Shown piece after piece: positions 48,520-60,989 of a stretch of 64,000 nt of DNA (position 1 is the stretch's first letter; every line of letters starts with the position of its first letter). The stretch is taken from the NCBI GenBank assembly GCA_950295325.1, contig OX485809.1, positions 6,076,001 through 6,140,000 of the forward strand, given 5' to 3'. Under the pieces are notes generated by a model that worked only from the letters and a program-made list of their open reading frames with translations, was not told the origin of the DNA and made no database searches. Made by a program: the position numbers and the translations under genes. Source of the DNA: Polytrichum commune. Its lineage: Eukaryota > Streptophyta > Polytrichopsida > Polytrichales > Polytrichaceae.

Positions 48520-50303
48520 GGGGTGCTAGCATGTGAGCGGTGAGCAAAATATTTGGAGATATACACATAAGTATCTCACAATTGTGGTATTCTGGCATAA
48601 GTATTAACATCTTTTTTTATGATAGTGTGAGTGAAAAACTCACACAAAGTGCAAACAACCTAATGAATGCCTTACTTTACTCTTGAAATCAACAACCGCA
48701 AGCTTGGCATAAAAGTTTGAAAATGATTTTGCACATTGTCGTTAGATTCATAATTGAATTTCTTTTTAAAAAATATGCAAACCACCTTCCAAGTATGGAA
48801 CATCCTCTATATATGAAGAGTGAAAATTTTAGTTTTGAGTGAAGGGTTGAGAGTTTAGTTTGAATGAAGAAGGAGGTTTTCATTTTAAATATTAGATTAA
48901 GTGGATATTGCGATCTATTGAATTAGTATCCAATTGGTAAAAAATCATAGTTAATAGAATCAAGGTAATTTTGTGAAAAAAGATGATTCCTTTAGAAACT
49001 AACTTGTGTTTCTCAAACAAACTTGTGTTTCTTAAACACATTTAGATTATAAAACTTATACTACTGAAAGCCCCATGCTTCCAGACAAACACAAACAACA
49101 AGACACCATTGCAAGATAAATCACTTGCACTTGTTATTGGTAGCTTTCAATCACCAATGAACCTCGCTTCCCATGACAACAAACGAGTTTGGGAAGTGAC
49201 TCAAGAATCTAGATTAAGTGTGTAAGTTGTTTATTTATTTTTAAACTTGTGTTTTTGTGTTTTAATATGTTGGTATCCTTTGCCTTGTTGGACAATATTC
49301 TAATCATTGGCGATGTTTCCATAGAAAAATGAAGCAATTTTCTCTTTTTCTATCCTAGTAGGTCTTCCCATTTATGTGGAGGTTGTTGCACAACTTATGG
49401 CTAAGACTACTACATCATTGACGTGTTGTAGGAGGTCATTGCATTACGACCACCACATTTTACCATTTGTGGATGTTGGGCAAAAGAATTCAATAACCAT
49501 ATTGGAAGACAATGCAAGTAGTTGTAGTGTCTCTCCATGTGAATCCACTTAGATTAAGAACAACGAGGGCATTTAGATAGTTCACAATACAATTCACCTA
49601 ATTCTTGCTTGGATTGGATAGGATTGTGTTGTGACTTAGTATGATTTGGATTTGGCTTTCTATATGTATGCGAGTATATTTCATACTTACACTAATAGAG
49701 GAAAATCTTTGAGCCCAATCTTTGGCAATCTTCTCCACCAATACATTATTCAAACCTACATGAATTAAATACATATGTGTAGCACACTTGCTACATGGAA
49801 TGTGCTAGCACTATGATAATTGGATATTGCATATTACAATAACATTAAATACTGAACCCTACCCTCTCATTTTTGGATCCCATTTGTTGTTGTAGGGTGA
49901 TGAAGGCATTTATCATAAACTTGTTCAGTGTTATCATGTATGGCCTGATAACACGGTTATAGGGTATAGTGGGCCTATTCTCACGTAATTGTCCACCCTC
50001 ACCGCTCACATTGAATTAAAGACATATATGTAGCATACTCGCTACATGGAATGTGCTAGCACTATGACAATTGGATATTGCATATTATAATAACATTAAA
50101 TACTAACCCCTACCCTCTCTTTTTTGGATCCCATTTGTTCTTTTAGGATGATGAAGGCATTTGTCATAAACTTGTTCGGTGTTATCATGTATGGCCTGAT
50201 AATACGGTTATAGGGTACAATAGGCCTATTCTCACATATTTGTCCACCCTCGCCGGTCACAAGGAACTGCTCATGGCTCACCACTCACATGATAGCACTC
50301 CCC
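48520..50303. mobile_element. Candidate TIR element with GTGAGCGGTGAGC termini
   Basis: The left end GGGGTGCTAGCATGTGAGCG then 'GTGAGC' matches the reverse complement of the right end (50276-50303), with two mismatches and a 2-nt gap. No TSD is visible because the left flank is a G run. Related termini ('GTGAGTGGTGAGC' type) occur at 46958-47015 and 52650-52735, so the true left end could be at 46958. Superfamily not determined. Confidence 0.45.
49763..50262. repeat. 251-bp tandem duplication
   Basis: Two copies (49763-50013, 50014-50262) at about 90% identity by eye, sharing 'GGAATGTGCTAGCACTATGA', 'TGGATCCCATTTGTT', 'GTTATCATGTATGGCCTGAT' and 'TTGTCCACCCTC'. They lie at the right end of the candidate TIR element. 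Confidence 0.85.
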
Positions 50304-50343
50304 AATTATAAACATGAAATTATAAGATATCTTCAACAATATC

Positions 50344-50749
50344 TATAGTAGATGTGCCTATGCCCAATCAAGACCCCATTGGCAATCTATAGGGTACCGG
50401 AATTTTGATGAAGTCGGGACGGAATTTTGTTTAGGCTTGCACTGAATTTTGATCAAGCCAAAACCGATAATGCCATGACACATGTCAGGGTTTTGAGTGC
50501 TAAAGGGAGGAGGAATGAGCAGTTAAATTGAGCTATTATGGTAAACTCTAGACATTGATAGTATGTTCATGCCAACTTTTGGCTTAAGAACTTCATAGTC
50601 ATTTCAATGTAAAGAATAACATTACTGAAAAATTTGCAGTCCTCTTGATTTCTATCTTCTTACATGGGAAATATTTGCACCGCCTTATAGTTCTCCAAAT
50701 TTTCCACATAATATCTTAAATGATCGGTTATGAGCACTTCTACTTTACA
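50344..50749. mobile_element. MITE family E copy 2 (inverted)
   Basis: Bounded by TATAGTAGATGTGCCTATGC and 'GAGCACTTCTACTTTACA'. It keeps the uninterrupted 'CCAACTTTTGGCTTA' that is split by a Mutator MITE in copy 4. Confidence 0.65.
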
Positions 50750-50759
50750 GGCCATACCG

Positions 50760-51155
50760 TGGGATATAGAAATCCAATATTTCAATTGATGGGCCATCGA
50801 GCTTAGTGTCAAGTTAAGTGGTCCATTTTGAGGGACTGCAACTTACGTGGAACTTCAAGGGCCCTCTATGCCAATGTAATATTTATAGGAGTCAAATGGC
50901 AAATTAAACGATTGCCACGGCCCCTATTTTTGCGTTAAACTTACCTCTTTTTCGATGGTCCTAAAGCAATATCTGGTAGATCATGAAACACTTGTTGCCA
51001 TGAAGGATGCCATGTTTCATTTTCATACATTTAAAATCCTCTAGTCCCTTAGGCCTTCAAGGTCTATAGTAATGTGAACTTGGACCATCTCCAACATCTC
51101 AGCCAATCACTTAGTTTGTAAATTACAGGTCAAGGACCCTCAAATTCTAGTGTAA
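50760..51155. mobile_element. Family L relic
   Basis: Shares 'ATAGAAATCCAA', 'TTTCAATTGATGGG', 'TTTTGAGGGACTGCAAC' and the right-end 'CTAGTGTAA' with the 13561-13871 MITE. Its outer end has been overtaken by family D copy 3. Confidence 0.5.
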
Positions 51156-51449
51156 GGGCTGCTTCGCACACGAGACTGAAGACCATGACCATTGCATTCT
51201 AAGATCTCTCGTTAAACGAAAAGACCAAGCTCTCCAAGTTCACTTCTCACAAGAGAAGCTGAAAGCCTAAGGACCCGACAAATTATCATGGATGAAAAGT
51301 CTACTTGGATCCTATATAACAAACCATGTCAGAGTCAAGGGCCTCAAACAACTGGTAGGGCCTTCGACATTTGGGACGGCCTTGGGACGAGAGTCAAGGC
51401 CCCTCCTAGTGACACGGTCACGGCCTTTGGCTCATGTGTGAAGTGGCCC
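51156..51449. mobile_element. Harbinger-like MITE, family D copy 3 (shortened)
   Basis: The left end GGGCTGCTTCGCACACGAGAC and the right end 'CTCATGTGTGAAGTGGCCC' are family D termini. About 200 bp of the internal sequence seen in the 499-bp copy is missing. It abuts the right end of a family L relic. Confidence 0.55.
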
Positions 51450-53277
51450 AAAAGTGGCCCTCAGAACCATGCTAAATCATGTACAATAGCAACTCAAAAG
51501 AGCATATAAACTGTTACTTTTCAGTAAGGTTGAACATGTGAGCCAATCAAGCAACCTGCATGTTTTGTTCCATTGCAGTTTTGTACCAAAAAGCATCGAC
51601 CTATTTCATTGTAGGTCATAAATATTGACCAACTTTTAAGTGAAAAAGTTTGTTGGGGGACCAACTTTCCGTTCCCTTTACAATAAATTTTGAGGTGCCA
51701 CGTAACCTCCTTTGAAATACGATCTTTGAACCATGTGAGTTCGTGTATAAAATTTGGAACTATGATATTGGGCAAGATAATCTTGCATTCAACAACACTA
51801 GATCCAAATCCAAATTGCAAGCATAGTATGATTCTTAAATTTGTCCAAATGTCTCTTGAGACATGAACACTTCATGAGATAAACATGATATGAAATTTGC
51901 AATTTTGGAGGCCACGGAATATTTTAATAGATGCTTATGAATTTTTTTTTTCCGGCTATGAGGGTGCTATGTGGGTATAGCACCCTCGGTCAAAGGCTAT
52001 AAAGGAACAAATTATAATCTATACTTATGTATATGTGTATGTACATATATGATATTACTTATTTTCCCTATGAAGAATTATGTTGTTGTTACAAGTACAT
52101 GTGTTCACAATATCAAATTTACATCTCCGAAACATATCATGAAAAGTATGTCCACAAACAAATGGTTATGTTTGGTTTCATACCCGAATTTCATGAACTT
52201 AAATTATTTTGTATATTCTTTTGTTACTTCGTAATGAACTTCAAGGCTCCATTCAAAATAAAATGCATTAATTTTTTGAATTAACATTGTATAAGTTTCA
52301 AATGTAAAAATAATTTTTATTGAGTGTCATGTACAAATTTGCCAAACGGTTCAAACTGGATACCTATAAGCCTAGTGATGTCACGCCTACTAGTTGTCAA
52401 AACAATACTATTTGTCAACACAAGACTATTTGTCAACATAGGTTACTTTGGGAAGTGCATAACTATTGATTGTGAGATATTTAGCATGGCACATTGGAGC
52501 GCTTGAATGATAATTTTACGTTTGAGTGTGCAAGAGGAAAATATATTTTGAAGATACTAATGTCAAGTGTCATGTGTAGGCACCAGTGGTCAATGGATAA
52601 CCTAGGCCAAGACCTTATAATACTATTGAGCATAACAATGCCAACATAATTAAGAAGGAAGCTAGGACATAAGCAGTGAACGGTGAGCAGTGTCTTATGA
52701 GCGACGAATGTCAACATGTGGGTGGTGAGCCGAAATTGAGAGATTCCCATGGATACACGGTTTATAATGTAAACACCCCACTTGGTTTGATATTGGTTTG
52801 CATGTGCTTTAGATCCTACATTTTGATCTTCATATATGAAGGGTTCCTATTATCATGCAAATTGTAACGCGTCCAATTAGATGATGAACACTATCAAAAT
52901 GTCAAATAAATTATGGCTAGTAGCCGACATTCAATGCAAACATGTAATATCATCTATTCACGTTCTTAACATATGCAAAAATCTTAGGATCTCTACAAAT
53001 ATCCCAATCGCTTTGGAAGGTAGTGCAAGCTTTCCTTTGTGGCCGCACTAAAAGACAACCACCAAGCACCAAAAACATCGGATTTTGTTTCAACATTCTC
53101 CTTTGTGTTGCATTCATCTATTGGCACACAACTCAAAAAGGCACTTGCGCTTGCAATCCTTCATGGCTATTACGTGGGTCATTGCAATTGTTGTGCAAGA
53201 TCTTTGGATTGGATACCTCAACAAGCAATCATTAGTAATTTTCAATATTTGCCACCAACCCCTTCCATCGTGGTCTA

Positions 53278-53699
53278 AGGTAGAAATACCGTAACCCGTT
53301 AACCACCCTCTAGCCGTGCACTAGACCGCCGTCATAATGGTGAAGTGCCATTTCTAAAACCGATCATGGCTCGGCAACAATTTCAATGTGTGTACACTTA
53401 GTGTAGCCAATGGGAGTCAAGTGTTAATATACTCATGAGGTAACCGATTTAGGCGATATTCTGTATGGAAATGCGGATTACCGTGCTCGGTGTAGGGAGA
53501 ATCTAGTGAACGAGTAGGGGTTTGGACAACTTTCCACTTTGAAAAATTGTAGCAATTTTTGTATAAGACAGAAAAATATGAAACAACTTGCATTCTTCAT
53601 GAATTCCTTCTTGTCTATCTTGGGAAATTATCTCATGATTGTCAGACCAGATCTTCAATGCGAATCACCTTATTTTCACGGGTTATGATATTTCTACCT
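53278..53699. mobile_element. TA-flanked MITE (Tc1/mariner-like)
   Basis: 422 bp with TIRs AGGTAGAAATACCGTAACCC at the left and, reverse-complemented, AGGTAGAAATATCATAACCC at the right, flanked by TA on both sides. No coding sequence. Confidence 0.75.
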
Positions 53700-54309
53700 T
53701 AATACATTAAATGTATGTTATGGTTAAATTTGTCAAGACTTGAACTTCAAATTGATATGGTCCATTTAGAGCCATATATCGGCAATCCACAATGCCCATT
53801 TTCCTTCAAATGTAACATTTGGACCCCATAATACAATTCCATAAGTTGGACATGGGGTGAGTGGACATGAGTGCCGTGCACCATGGGGGGGGGGGGGGCA
53901 TGGTCAAGATTTTGTCAAAATTGGCCTCCAACAACTCTCCACAATTTGAAGATGGGGTTGTTCTCCAATTATTGGCAATTTTGGGAGTTCATGAAGAAAT
54001 TTCTTGGCTGCAACTAGGGATAAAGTCAATTCTTGCAAGCCAACTCTGATTATCAACAAACACAATACCAACACATGGAGCGCTATGCATGATGCTAGCT
54101 TTTTTTTGCAACTCTTGGGCACCAAATCTTAAAACCTCGTACATACAATTTTTATAATCAACTACAACAAAGTTTACCAAGGTTTTTGTAACATTGTTGC
54201 ATGATGCCCTAAACAAACAAAAAGCATTTGTATTCATGCCGAAACTAAATCTTCCAAGATCTTATTCACCAAAAAATTGATTCCAATTTTGATTTGATTG
54301 TTTAAGATG

Positions 54310-54985
54310 CTTTACAAATGCAAGGCTTTCAAATATGCCCAAATGATTGAAAATTATTGTCTTCATGCCAAGACTACAATTTCCAACTTTGTGGAGACCC
54401 ACAAGTTGGGTTCAATTTGTCTTTATGTTTTTGAAATCCTTCCAAAATTACTCTTGCAATGCTTACCAAGGCTTTTGCTAAATGTTTTTTGACACCAAAA
54501 CTACAATTTTCAAGTTTTTGGACACCGAGTTTTGGTTTCAAATTTAATTGAATTTTGAAATAAAAAATAAAAAATGACTAGTGCAACACTTCTTGTGACT
54601 TTTAGAAGATGCCATAAAAGAAATAAAAATTGTAGTATGGGTGTTGATAGTACAATTGCTAGAATTTTGGAAACCTAGGAGTTGGATCCGATTTCTTTAT
54701 TTATGTTTTCAAAATTCCTCCAAACTGACTCTCGCAATACTTCCAAGAGTTCTCCCAAGGCTTGAAAAAAAGTTTTTAAAAATTGAATTGTCATTTTAGT
54801 GTCAATACTATAATTTCCAACATTTTGGACATCCAAGTTGATTCCATATTTTACTATTTTCACATATGGCTCTCACAATGATTTCAAGGGCTTTTAAAAA
54901 ATGCCTAAAAACTTGAAAATTGTTGTCTCAGTGTCAAAACTACTTTTTTGTTTCAAGTACCCAAATGTTGGTTCCAGAATCTATG
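54310..54985. repeat. Degenerate tandem repeat
   Basis: Recurring blocks of the type 'gtgtcaaaactacaattt', then 'ccaa' with 'tttggaca' and 'gttggttcc', at roughly 54360, 54490, 54790 and 54925. No coding sequence. Confidence 0.5.
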
Positions 54986-55432
54986 GGACCACATAAATGA
55001 GTAGAAGCCTTGACCAAATACAAAACTTATATCAAAAGTTCAGAAGATTGCCATATCCACCAAAAGAAAAAATCTCATAATCCTTGATTTTCTTAGTATT
55101 AATGATTTTTCTCATTTATGTGGCCATTAATTAACATCAATTGGTGGGGGTGTTGGTATGTTGAAGGGTTAGTCATCACCCAAGGCTCCTAAGGAACATC
55201 ACTTGTGTGTTTTTGCTTGAATGAGGTTGATTTCCTTTTTGGCCACCTTGCTTTGAGCCCAAAATCTTGAGTTCCATTTGTGAGGTCAAAGCTTTTGTGT
55301 AAGATTTACAATATCCATTTTCTTTGGTGATGAAAATTTGCAAAGAAGCCATGGATGATGTCATGGTAACTCAATGATGTTGAATTTATAAGCAAAACAA
55401 GCAACCAAAAGGCTTTAAAAAATAAGAAATAA

Positions 55433-55453
55433 AAACAACAACAACAACAACAA
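55433..55453. repeat. (AAC)n microsatellite
   Basis: Six or seven AAC/ACA units. Confidence 0.92.
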
Positions 55454-55833
55454 AGAATTTCATAAATTTTTCTTCTCAACACCAAGATGACAATTTTTGG
55501 AATTTGTGATATATATTTTTGAATATTGGGTTCAGCCTTGTGGTTGTGTGTTCGTCCTTTCTTTTATTCTTTGCTTCATTGGATTGTTTTGAGTGACTGG
55601 AGGAAAACTTGGTTAATGGCCAACCCCCTCCACACTTGCAATTTTTTAAGTCGGGGGTTTGTATCTTTGAATTGGCAACACGTATGTTGGTTGCAGACAA
55701 CCATCTTTACCCCCTTATTGCCTCGACATCTATAATTGCATTTGAAGGAGGGCTAGGATTAATGGCAAGCCCTTCCCATCATGATGAAATTGTGTAAAAG
55801 GGGACCAAGGGTGATATCATGGCCAAATGTTGG

Positions 55834-56500
55834 CAAGTTGATGGGTTGGTCATCAACCTAGGCCGCTTCATAATATCACTCAGGTAATTTGATTGTGTTG
55901 CTTGGCCCCTCGGTGGCGTACCACGTGAGCTAAAGTTGCCCCATCGGGGTTTGAATTGGGTGTGCCATCGTGGGAAGAAGGAGGGGGTAAGCATTTGGTT
56001 GATGTACTCCCACCCCCTTTCCTCCCAATCAAGGCTCGAGACTTGATATTTGCAACTTGTGTTTGGGAAAGATTGGCATGTATTGATGACCAACCCTTGG
56101 CCAAGGAAGGTGCAAAGACATGTTTGAGAGGGGCACCAAAAACAACAAAAGCCCTTCTTTTTTTTGTCATGAGTTATGATGATTGCCCTTTTGGCACTGA
56201 GGAAACAATTCTTGAAATCCTTGTTATTTTGTATATGTTTTGTGGATTTTTGCTCATCTATGCGTTTTTTCTTTAGCAAAAGTTTGGACAAACTTTTGGT
56301 AGATTGATGGGTTGGTCATCATCTCAAGCCCCTCAAGGATACCACTTGGGTGTCTTTTAATATGTTATTTGGCACATGTTGGGGTGTGGCATTAGGAGTT
56401 GAAACTACCTCCTTGGGTTTCAATTTGTGAGTGCCATTGCGGGACAAGGGGGGAGGGGAGCATGGACTGATATTCAACCCCCAATATGCGACATAGTTCT
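55834..56500. repeat. Diverged tandem duplication, period ~465 bp
   Basis: Landmarks 'TTGATGGGTTGGTCATCA', 'GGGTTT.AATT', 'GTGCCAT.G.GGGA' and 'CAACC..CC' recur about 465 bp apart. A further partial match to the first landmark is near 55160. Open frames in the region (up to 170 codons on the minus strand) match nothing I know. Confidence 0.55.
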
Positions 56501-57659
56501 ATATATTTCCATTGTGAACAATGTATGGAAAGTGGAGGAGTTAGGTTGAGCACTCATTGGTCTTGCGACAAGCATTGGCAAAAAAATTAATGACTCATTT
56601 GAGTTATCTATAGCCATTTGTCAACAAAGTTGGTGTGTCAATAAGGAAAAAATATTCGGTTGTGGAAAGAGGATTGCAAGGTCAATGCATGATAGACCAT
56701 CTTCATCTCAATGCTATGGAGGGGCACTACTTTGTTGATTACATATTCTTGAATACGATCAACTTCGTTGGTGTTTTTCTTGATGCAACGCACAATGTCA
56801 CCATGTACCTACACTTTGTATTGTTCTACTTGTTGGCTCTTTATAACTTAATATCACTCCACTATTTCCCCATTGTCATTAGAAGTGATCACAATTGTTT
56901 ATTCTTTGTATACGTCCATTAAGGGTGACCATGTGAAGACAAACTTGGTTCATGAGCTTCATCATTTTGGCACCCTCACAAGCTTCGAGACTATTGGGGC
57001 CTTTTATTCAAAGAACATTGCACCATAACCTCCATAATATCACCCTCCTAAATGTTATTCCTCCTCTTATATCCCAAAACCCAGGGACGGACGTTCTCAA
57101 AAACAATTTGCATGCTCGATGTCAAATTCCCCTTCCATATACCACATGTTTTGTTATTAAAACAATCCACCAAAGAATTGAACCACACGCTCGCACACAC
57201 ATCATGTTGTCATCACTGTCATTGTTGCAATTTGACTTTGTGTGATTCCATAATGTCACATGCTACACTTCTCATGCATCCATGTTAACACTACATAACT
57301 CCCAAATATCACGTGCACTTTGGGTTACCACATGTGTGATATTAGGGAGGTTAGAGTGTATCATGTGCGAGATGAGATGCAATAAAAATGCAGGGTATCC
57401 TCTCACATTAGTGATGTTCACAAACAATTTTTTATACGTGATATGATTCCTAACCACTATGTGTTGCACATTTGTCTATTTGTGTCTATGCTAACATCTA
57501 TTCATAGTTGTGCATCTCTTTACTTAAGCTCGCATCTACACTTCATGCAACGAGATACATCGGTTCCAAGAAATACAAGAACAAACACCATCTCCACGCA
57601 AGAGACTACAAAGAATAACATTGCATTTGCAAGGAACAAATAACTCAAAAAACTCAATG

Positions 57660-57815
57660 CTATAGCCCATAACATTTTTCATATCTATAATAGTGTTATG
57701 TAGGATTCATAATATTGCACGGAATATTCCTCATAATTCAATATGAATATGGGGAATATTCTACACAACATTGTGAGTTCCACTAGTATAAATCTGAACA
57801 ATGTTATGTCAGTTT
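57660..57815. mobile_element. Diverged relative of the 38.5-kb foldback element
   Basis: Palindromic stretch with 'TAGTGTTATGTAGGATTCAT', 'GGAATATTCC', 'GGGGAATATTC' and 'CAATGTTATGTC', similar in layout to 38517-38630 but more decayed. Confidence 0.45.
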
Positions 57816-58872
57816 TGCGAATGGTGATGGTTTCTTCAAAGATGTGGTCCACCTACTCGTTTGTGCGTTTCATGACAAATATTATCACTAAACCCTAAAC
57901 CCCTAGTATATATCTTCCACACAAACATGGACAAACATCACATGTCAATTCAAAAACACCGGTGTTTTTTTCTACTTCTACATACCTTTTTTGCTTTTCA
58001 AAAACTCCTCTAACCAGAATATGTCTTTGCCGTTCAACATAGGTAGCGTATTTGAATGAGGGTGATTTGGTTTTGATTTCCCTTGTTTTATTTGAATAAA
58101 TCATTAACGAAATACATGGTTTTGTGTGCACAATCCTCAATCTAATTGCCCACCTTCCACGATGCTTAGAAATATACTTAAGAGGATGGATGATATTTCA
58201 AATGTGTTGGGGATTTCTTAAGCTTTTGTAAAAAAGATGGTTCATTACTTGATTGGAATAAATAAATCAATAAATAACCTGTCGATGACATACAAGTCAA
58301 CATTCTGTCATTTCACCACAACTAATTCATTATAAAAATATTAAAGTCAATTGTTTTAGAAACAACGTGAATCTAACAACCATGTCCACTATTCATTGTC
58401 TTGTTTTGAAGTTCAAACCATGAACCCTAAAATACCACATGTATAGGATACTAATACATGTACTACCAATCTATGTTTCGTGATCATCGTTTATATATCC
58501 TTGCTCACATGAAAGCATTCTCATGCTTCATAATAGGGTTAGTGACATTATTCCACATGTGACACTAAATACCATAAATGGTGTGCCTAAAATAGGGTAG
58601 GCTTGACAAACTTGTGAATGATATCTAGTGGGTGCCAAGTAAGCGCTAGGTCATGCCTAAGGGTGAGTATCCATGGAGGTCACTTGTCCACTATGTTCTA
58701 GTGGGAATAAAGACAAACGTAGACTAAATTTGGTGGGGTGGTGTTTGTATGTGCCCACCAACTATTTATATTTCAAAAGTTTAGTTCATATGTGTAAACC
58801 GACTATTGCTACTTCAAATGTTTAGTGGACACATGGAAGTCTAGCAGCCCAAGGCCACGGCCCCTCCACAAT

Positions 58873-59350
58873 CTAGAGTAGAAATGCCCATAACCAATCA
58901 CTTAAGAGATTCTTCGCTAGATTTGGTGAAGTACAAGGGGATGCAGATGTTTCCATGTAGGAATATAGAGATCACGAGGATTGCAGTTTCTTCGGTAATT
59001 TTATTCCTTAGATTGAATTTTTGAAGCCATAATGTGGCCCAAACATGTTACCAACGTCTAGAGTTTGCCATAATCACCCATTTTAACCACTCATTCCTTC
59101 TAACTTTAGCAAGTTGGCACGAAGCCAAAAGTTGGCATGCACATATTACCAATGTCTAGAATGTGTCATAACCGCTCATTCCTCCTCACTTTGGCACTCA
59201 AAACCATGATATGTGTCATGGCACTATTGGTTATGACCTAATCAAAATTTAGTCCCGGCATGATCAAAGTTTAGTCCTAGCCTAAGCGAAATTCTAATAC
59301 CTTATAGATTGTTGACAGGGTCTGATCGGTAGTAGGGAACTCTACTCTAA
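58873..59350. mobile_element. MITE family E copy 3
   Basis: Bounded by TAGAGTAGAAATGCCCATAA and 'GGGAACTCTACTCTAA'. It is longer than the others because an internal segment of about 95 bp ('CATATTACCAATGTCTAGA' type) is duplicated at 59040-59200. Confidence 0.6.
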
Positions 59351-59390
59351 TAGGCCACTAGAATGTGTCGGTTGATTGCTTTTGTTTATC

Positions 59391-60170
59391 TATAATAGAG
59401 GCGCCTATTCCCAATCAATGACCCATCAACAATCTACAGGATACCGTAATTTCGATCACGATGGGCCTAAATTTCAATCAAGCTAGGATAAAACTTCGAT
59501 TAAGTCGAAACCAATGGCGCCATGACACATGTCATGGTTTTGAGTGCCATAGTGAGGAGGAATGAGCGGGTACAACACACTCTAGACATTGGTACTACGT
59601 TCATGCCAACTTTTGGGGATAACATTACCCAACCCAATACTCTTAACTCCAGCGCGGAGTTCGATGCGGCTCCGATGCGGCTCCGATGCGGCTCTGGGGA
59701 GGTTCGGATGCCAGCTCCGGTGAGTTCGGGTGGGTTGGGGCAAAAATTGCCCCCTATTTTTTTGATTGGGTGGGGCCTTACTTGATCTCATAAGGGGCCT
59801 CCTAGAGTAATTTGGGGCCGTAGAACCCAAATTTAGAAGAAAAAAAACCAAAAAATTTCATCAAGGGGCCAACACGGGGAGGGCCAGAAAAATGGACCCA
59901 CCGGAGCTGGCATCCGAACCTCCCCGGAGCCGCATCGGAGCCGCATCGAACTCCGCGCCGGAGTTAAGAGTATTGGGTTGGGTAATGTTAGGGAACTTTT
60001 GGCTTCATAATTTCATAGAAATTTCAATTCAAGGAATAAAATCCACGACAAAAGTATAATCCTCCTGACTTCTATCTTCCTACGTGGAAAAATTCACACC
60101 GCCTTATACTTCTCCAAATCTGACGCAAAATCTCTTAAACAATCAGCTATTAGACACCTATACTCTACAG
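59391..60170. mobile_element. MITE family E copy 4 (inverted, interrupted)
   Basis: Bounded by TATAATAGAGGCGCCTATTC and 'GACACCTATACTCTACAG'. After removing the 377-bp Mutator MITE and its 9-bp duplication, the length is about 394 bp, matching the sister copies. Confidence 0.7.
59617..59993. mobile_element. Mutator-type MITE with ~95-bp arms (TSD AACTTTTGG)
   Basis: 377 bp. The left arm (from GGATAACATTACCCAACCCA) and the right arm (reverse-complemented CCCTAACATTACCCAACCCA) are nearly identical for about 95 bp, apart from one extra 13-bp 'GATGCGGCTCC' unit on the left. They are flanked by a perfect 9-bp duplication (59608-59616, 59994-60002). Long TIRs and a 9-bp duplication are hallmarks of Mutator elements. 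The GC content is well above its surroundings. Confidence 0.88.
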
Positions 60171-60726
60171 GAAAAACATCTCCAACCTGCTATTATCTAG
60201 AATCTAGTGGGCGAGCGGCCAACACGGAAACTCACCCTAATCCACCTCAACAGGCCACCAGCTGGCCTGGATCCTTGTCGACTTAGGGAGTTCCGTATAC
60301 TAGTTGCCGGGGCCGTATATTCCACGTCACACTGACTTTATTAGCTGCTCACATGATCAACCCAGTAGTTGACTCCTATCTATATAGGCAGTGAATCGGA
60401 TCCTACCTTTATGCTATATTGTTCCTCGGCATTAAATCTTTAGTTGTTAGTAGACAATGTCAAACGTGTATTTTTATATGCATATATCTTAGTCATCTAG
60501 ATACGTTCATAAAGATTGATCTACTCTAGATCTCCTCATGGCTAGGGATTCGAGGTGTTACGTAAACTCATCCATTGTGAAGGTGAAAATGCATTAGAAA
60601 TTGTGCACGAGTATTTTACTTTGGAAATAGAGTCATGGATCCAAATTTAGTCTAGCATTGTTGAGCTGGATTGACGTGGCCGTCAATCTTGTAGAGAATT
60701 TGTTTTTACTAAAGCCCCTTCATTTA

Positions 60727-60978
60727 GGCCGGGGATTCGTGGCACTCACTAAAAATCATCCGTGCGGATGAAAAAAACACAGGAATCATCTAAATGGCTA
60801 TTTTTGGGTAATTTGATTCCGGAAATAGAGTCAAAGGCCCCGAATTAGTCTAGTGACGTCACATTCGAATGAATCGGCCCTCAACCCCATAGGGGGGCTT
60901 TTTTTATTGGAGCCACTTCATCCACGATATCTTGGATGGATGATTTTTAGTGAGTGCCACGAATCCCCAGCCCTTCAT
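60727..60978. mobile_element. MITE family I with ~36-bp TIRs
   Basis: About 250 bp. The left arm 'CCGGGGATTCGTGGCACTCA' then 'CTAAAAATCATCC' matches the reverse complement of the right arm with one or two differences. Flanks CTTCATTTA and CTTCATCCA may be a mutated 9-bp duplication. A similar outer pair (60540 'GGCTAGGGATTCGAGGTGTT' and 61010 'ACGTAGACGCCATGAAATC') suggests nesting in a relative. Confidence 0.6.
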
Positions 60979-60989
60979 CCATGATGGAT

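Noticed and set aside
48230-50260. Tandem and spaced short repeats considered as a CRISPR-like array
   Set aside because: Units are directly adjacent or long duplications without regular unique spacers, and the DNA is plant nuclear.
55779-56291. 170-codon minus-strand frame
   Set aside because: It spans a diverged tandem duplication, is low in recognisable motifs and overlaps a 106-codon frame on the other strand; no evidence favours either.
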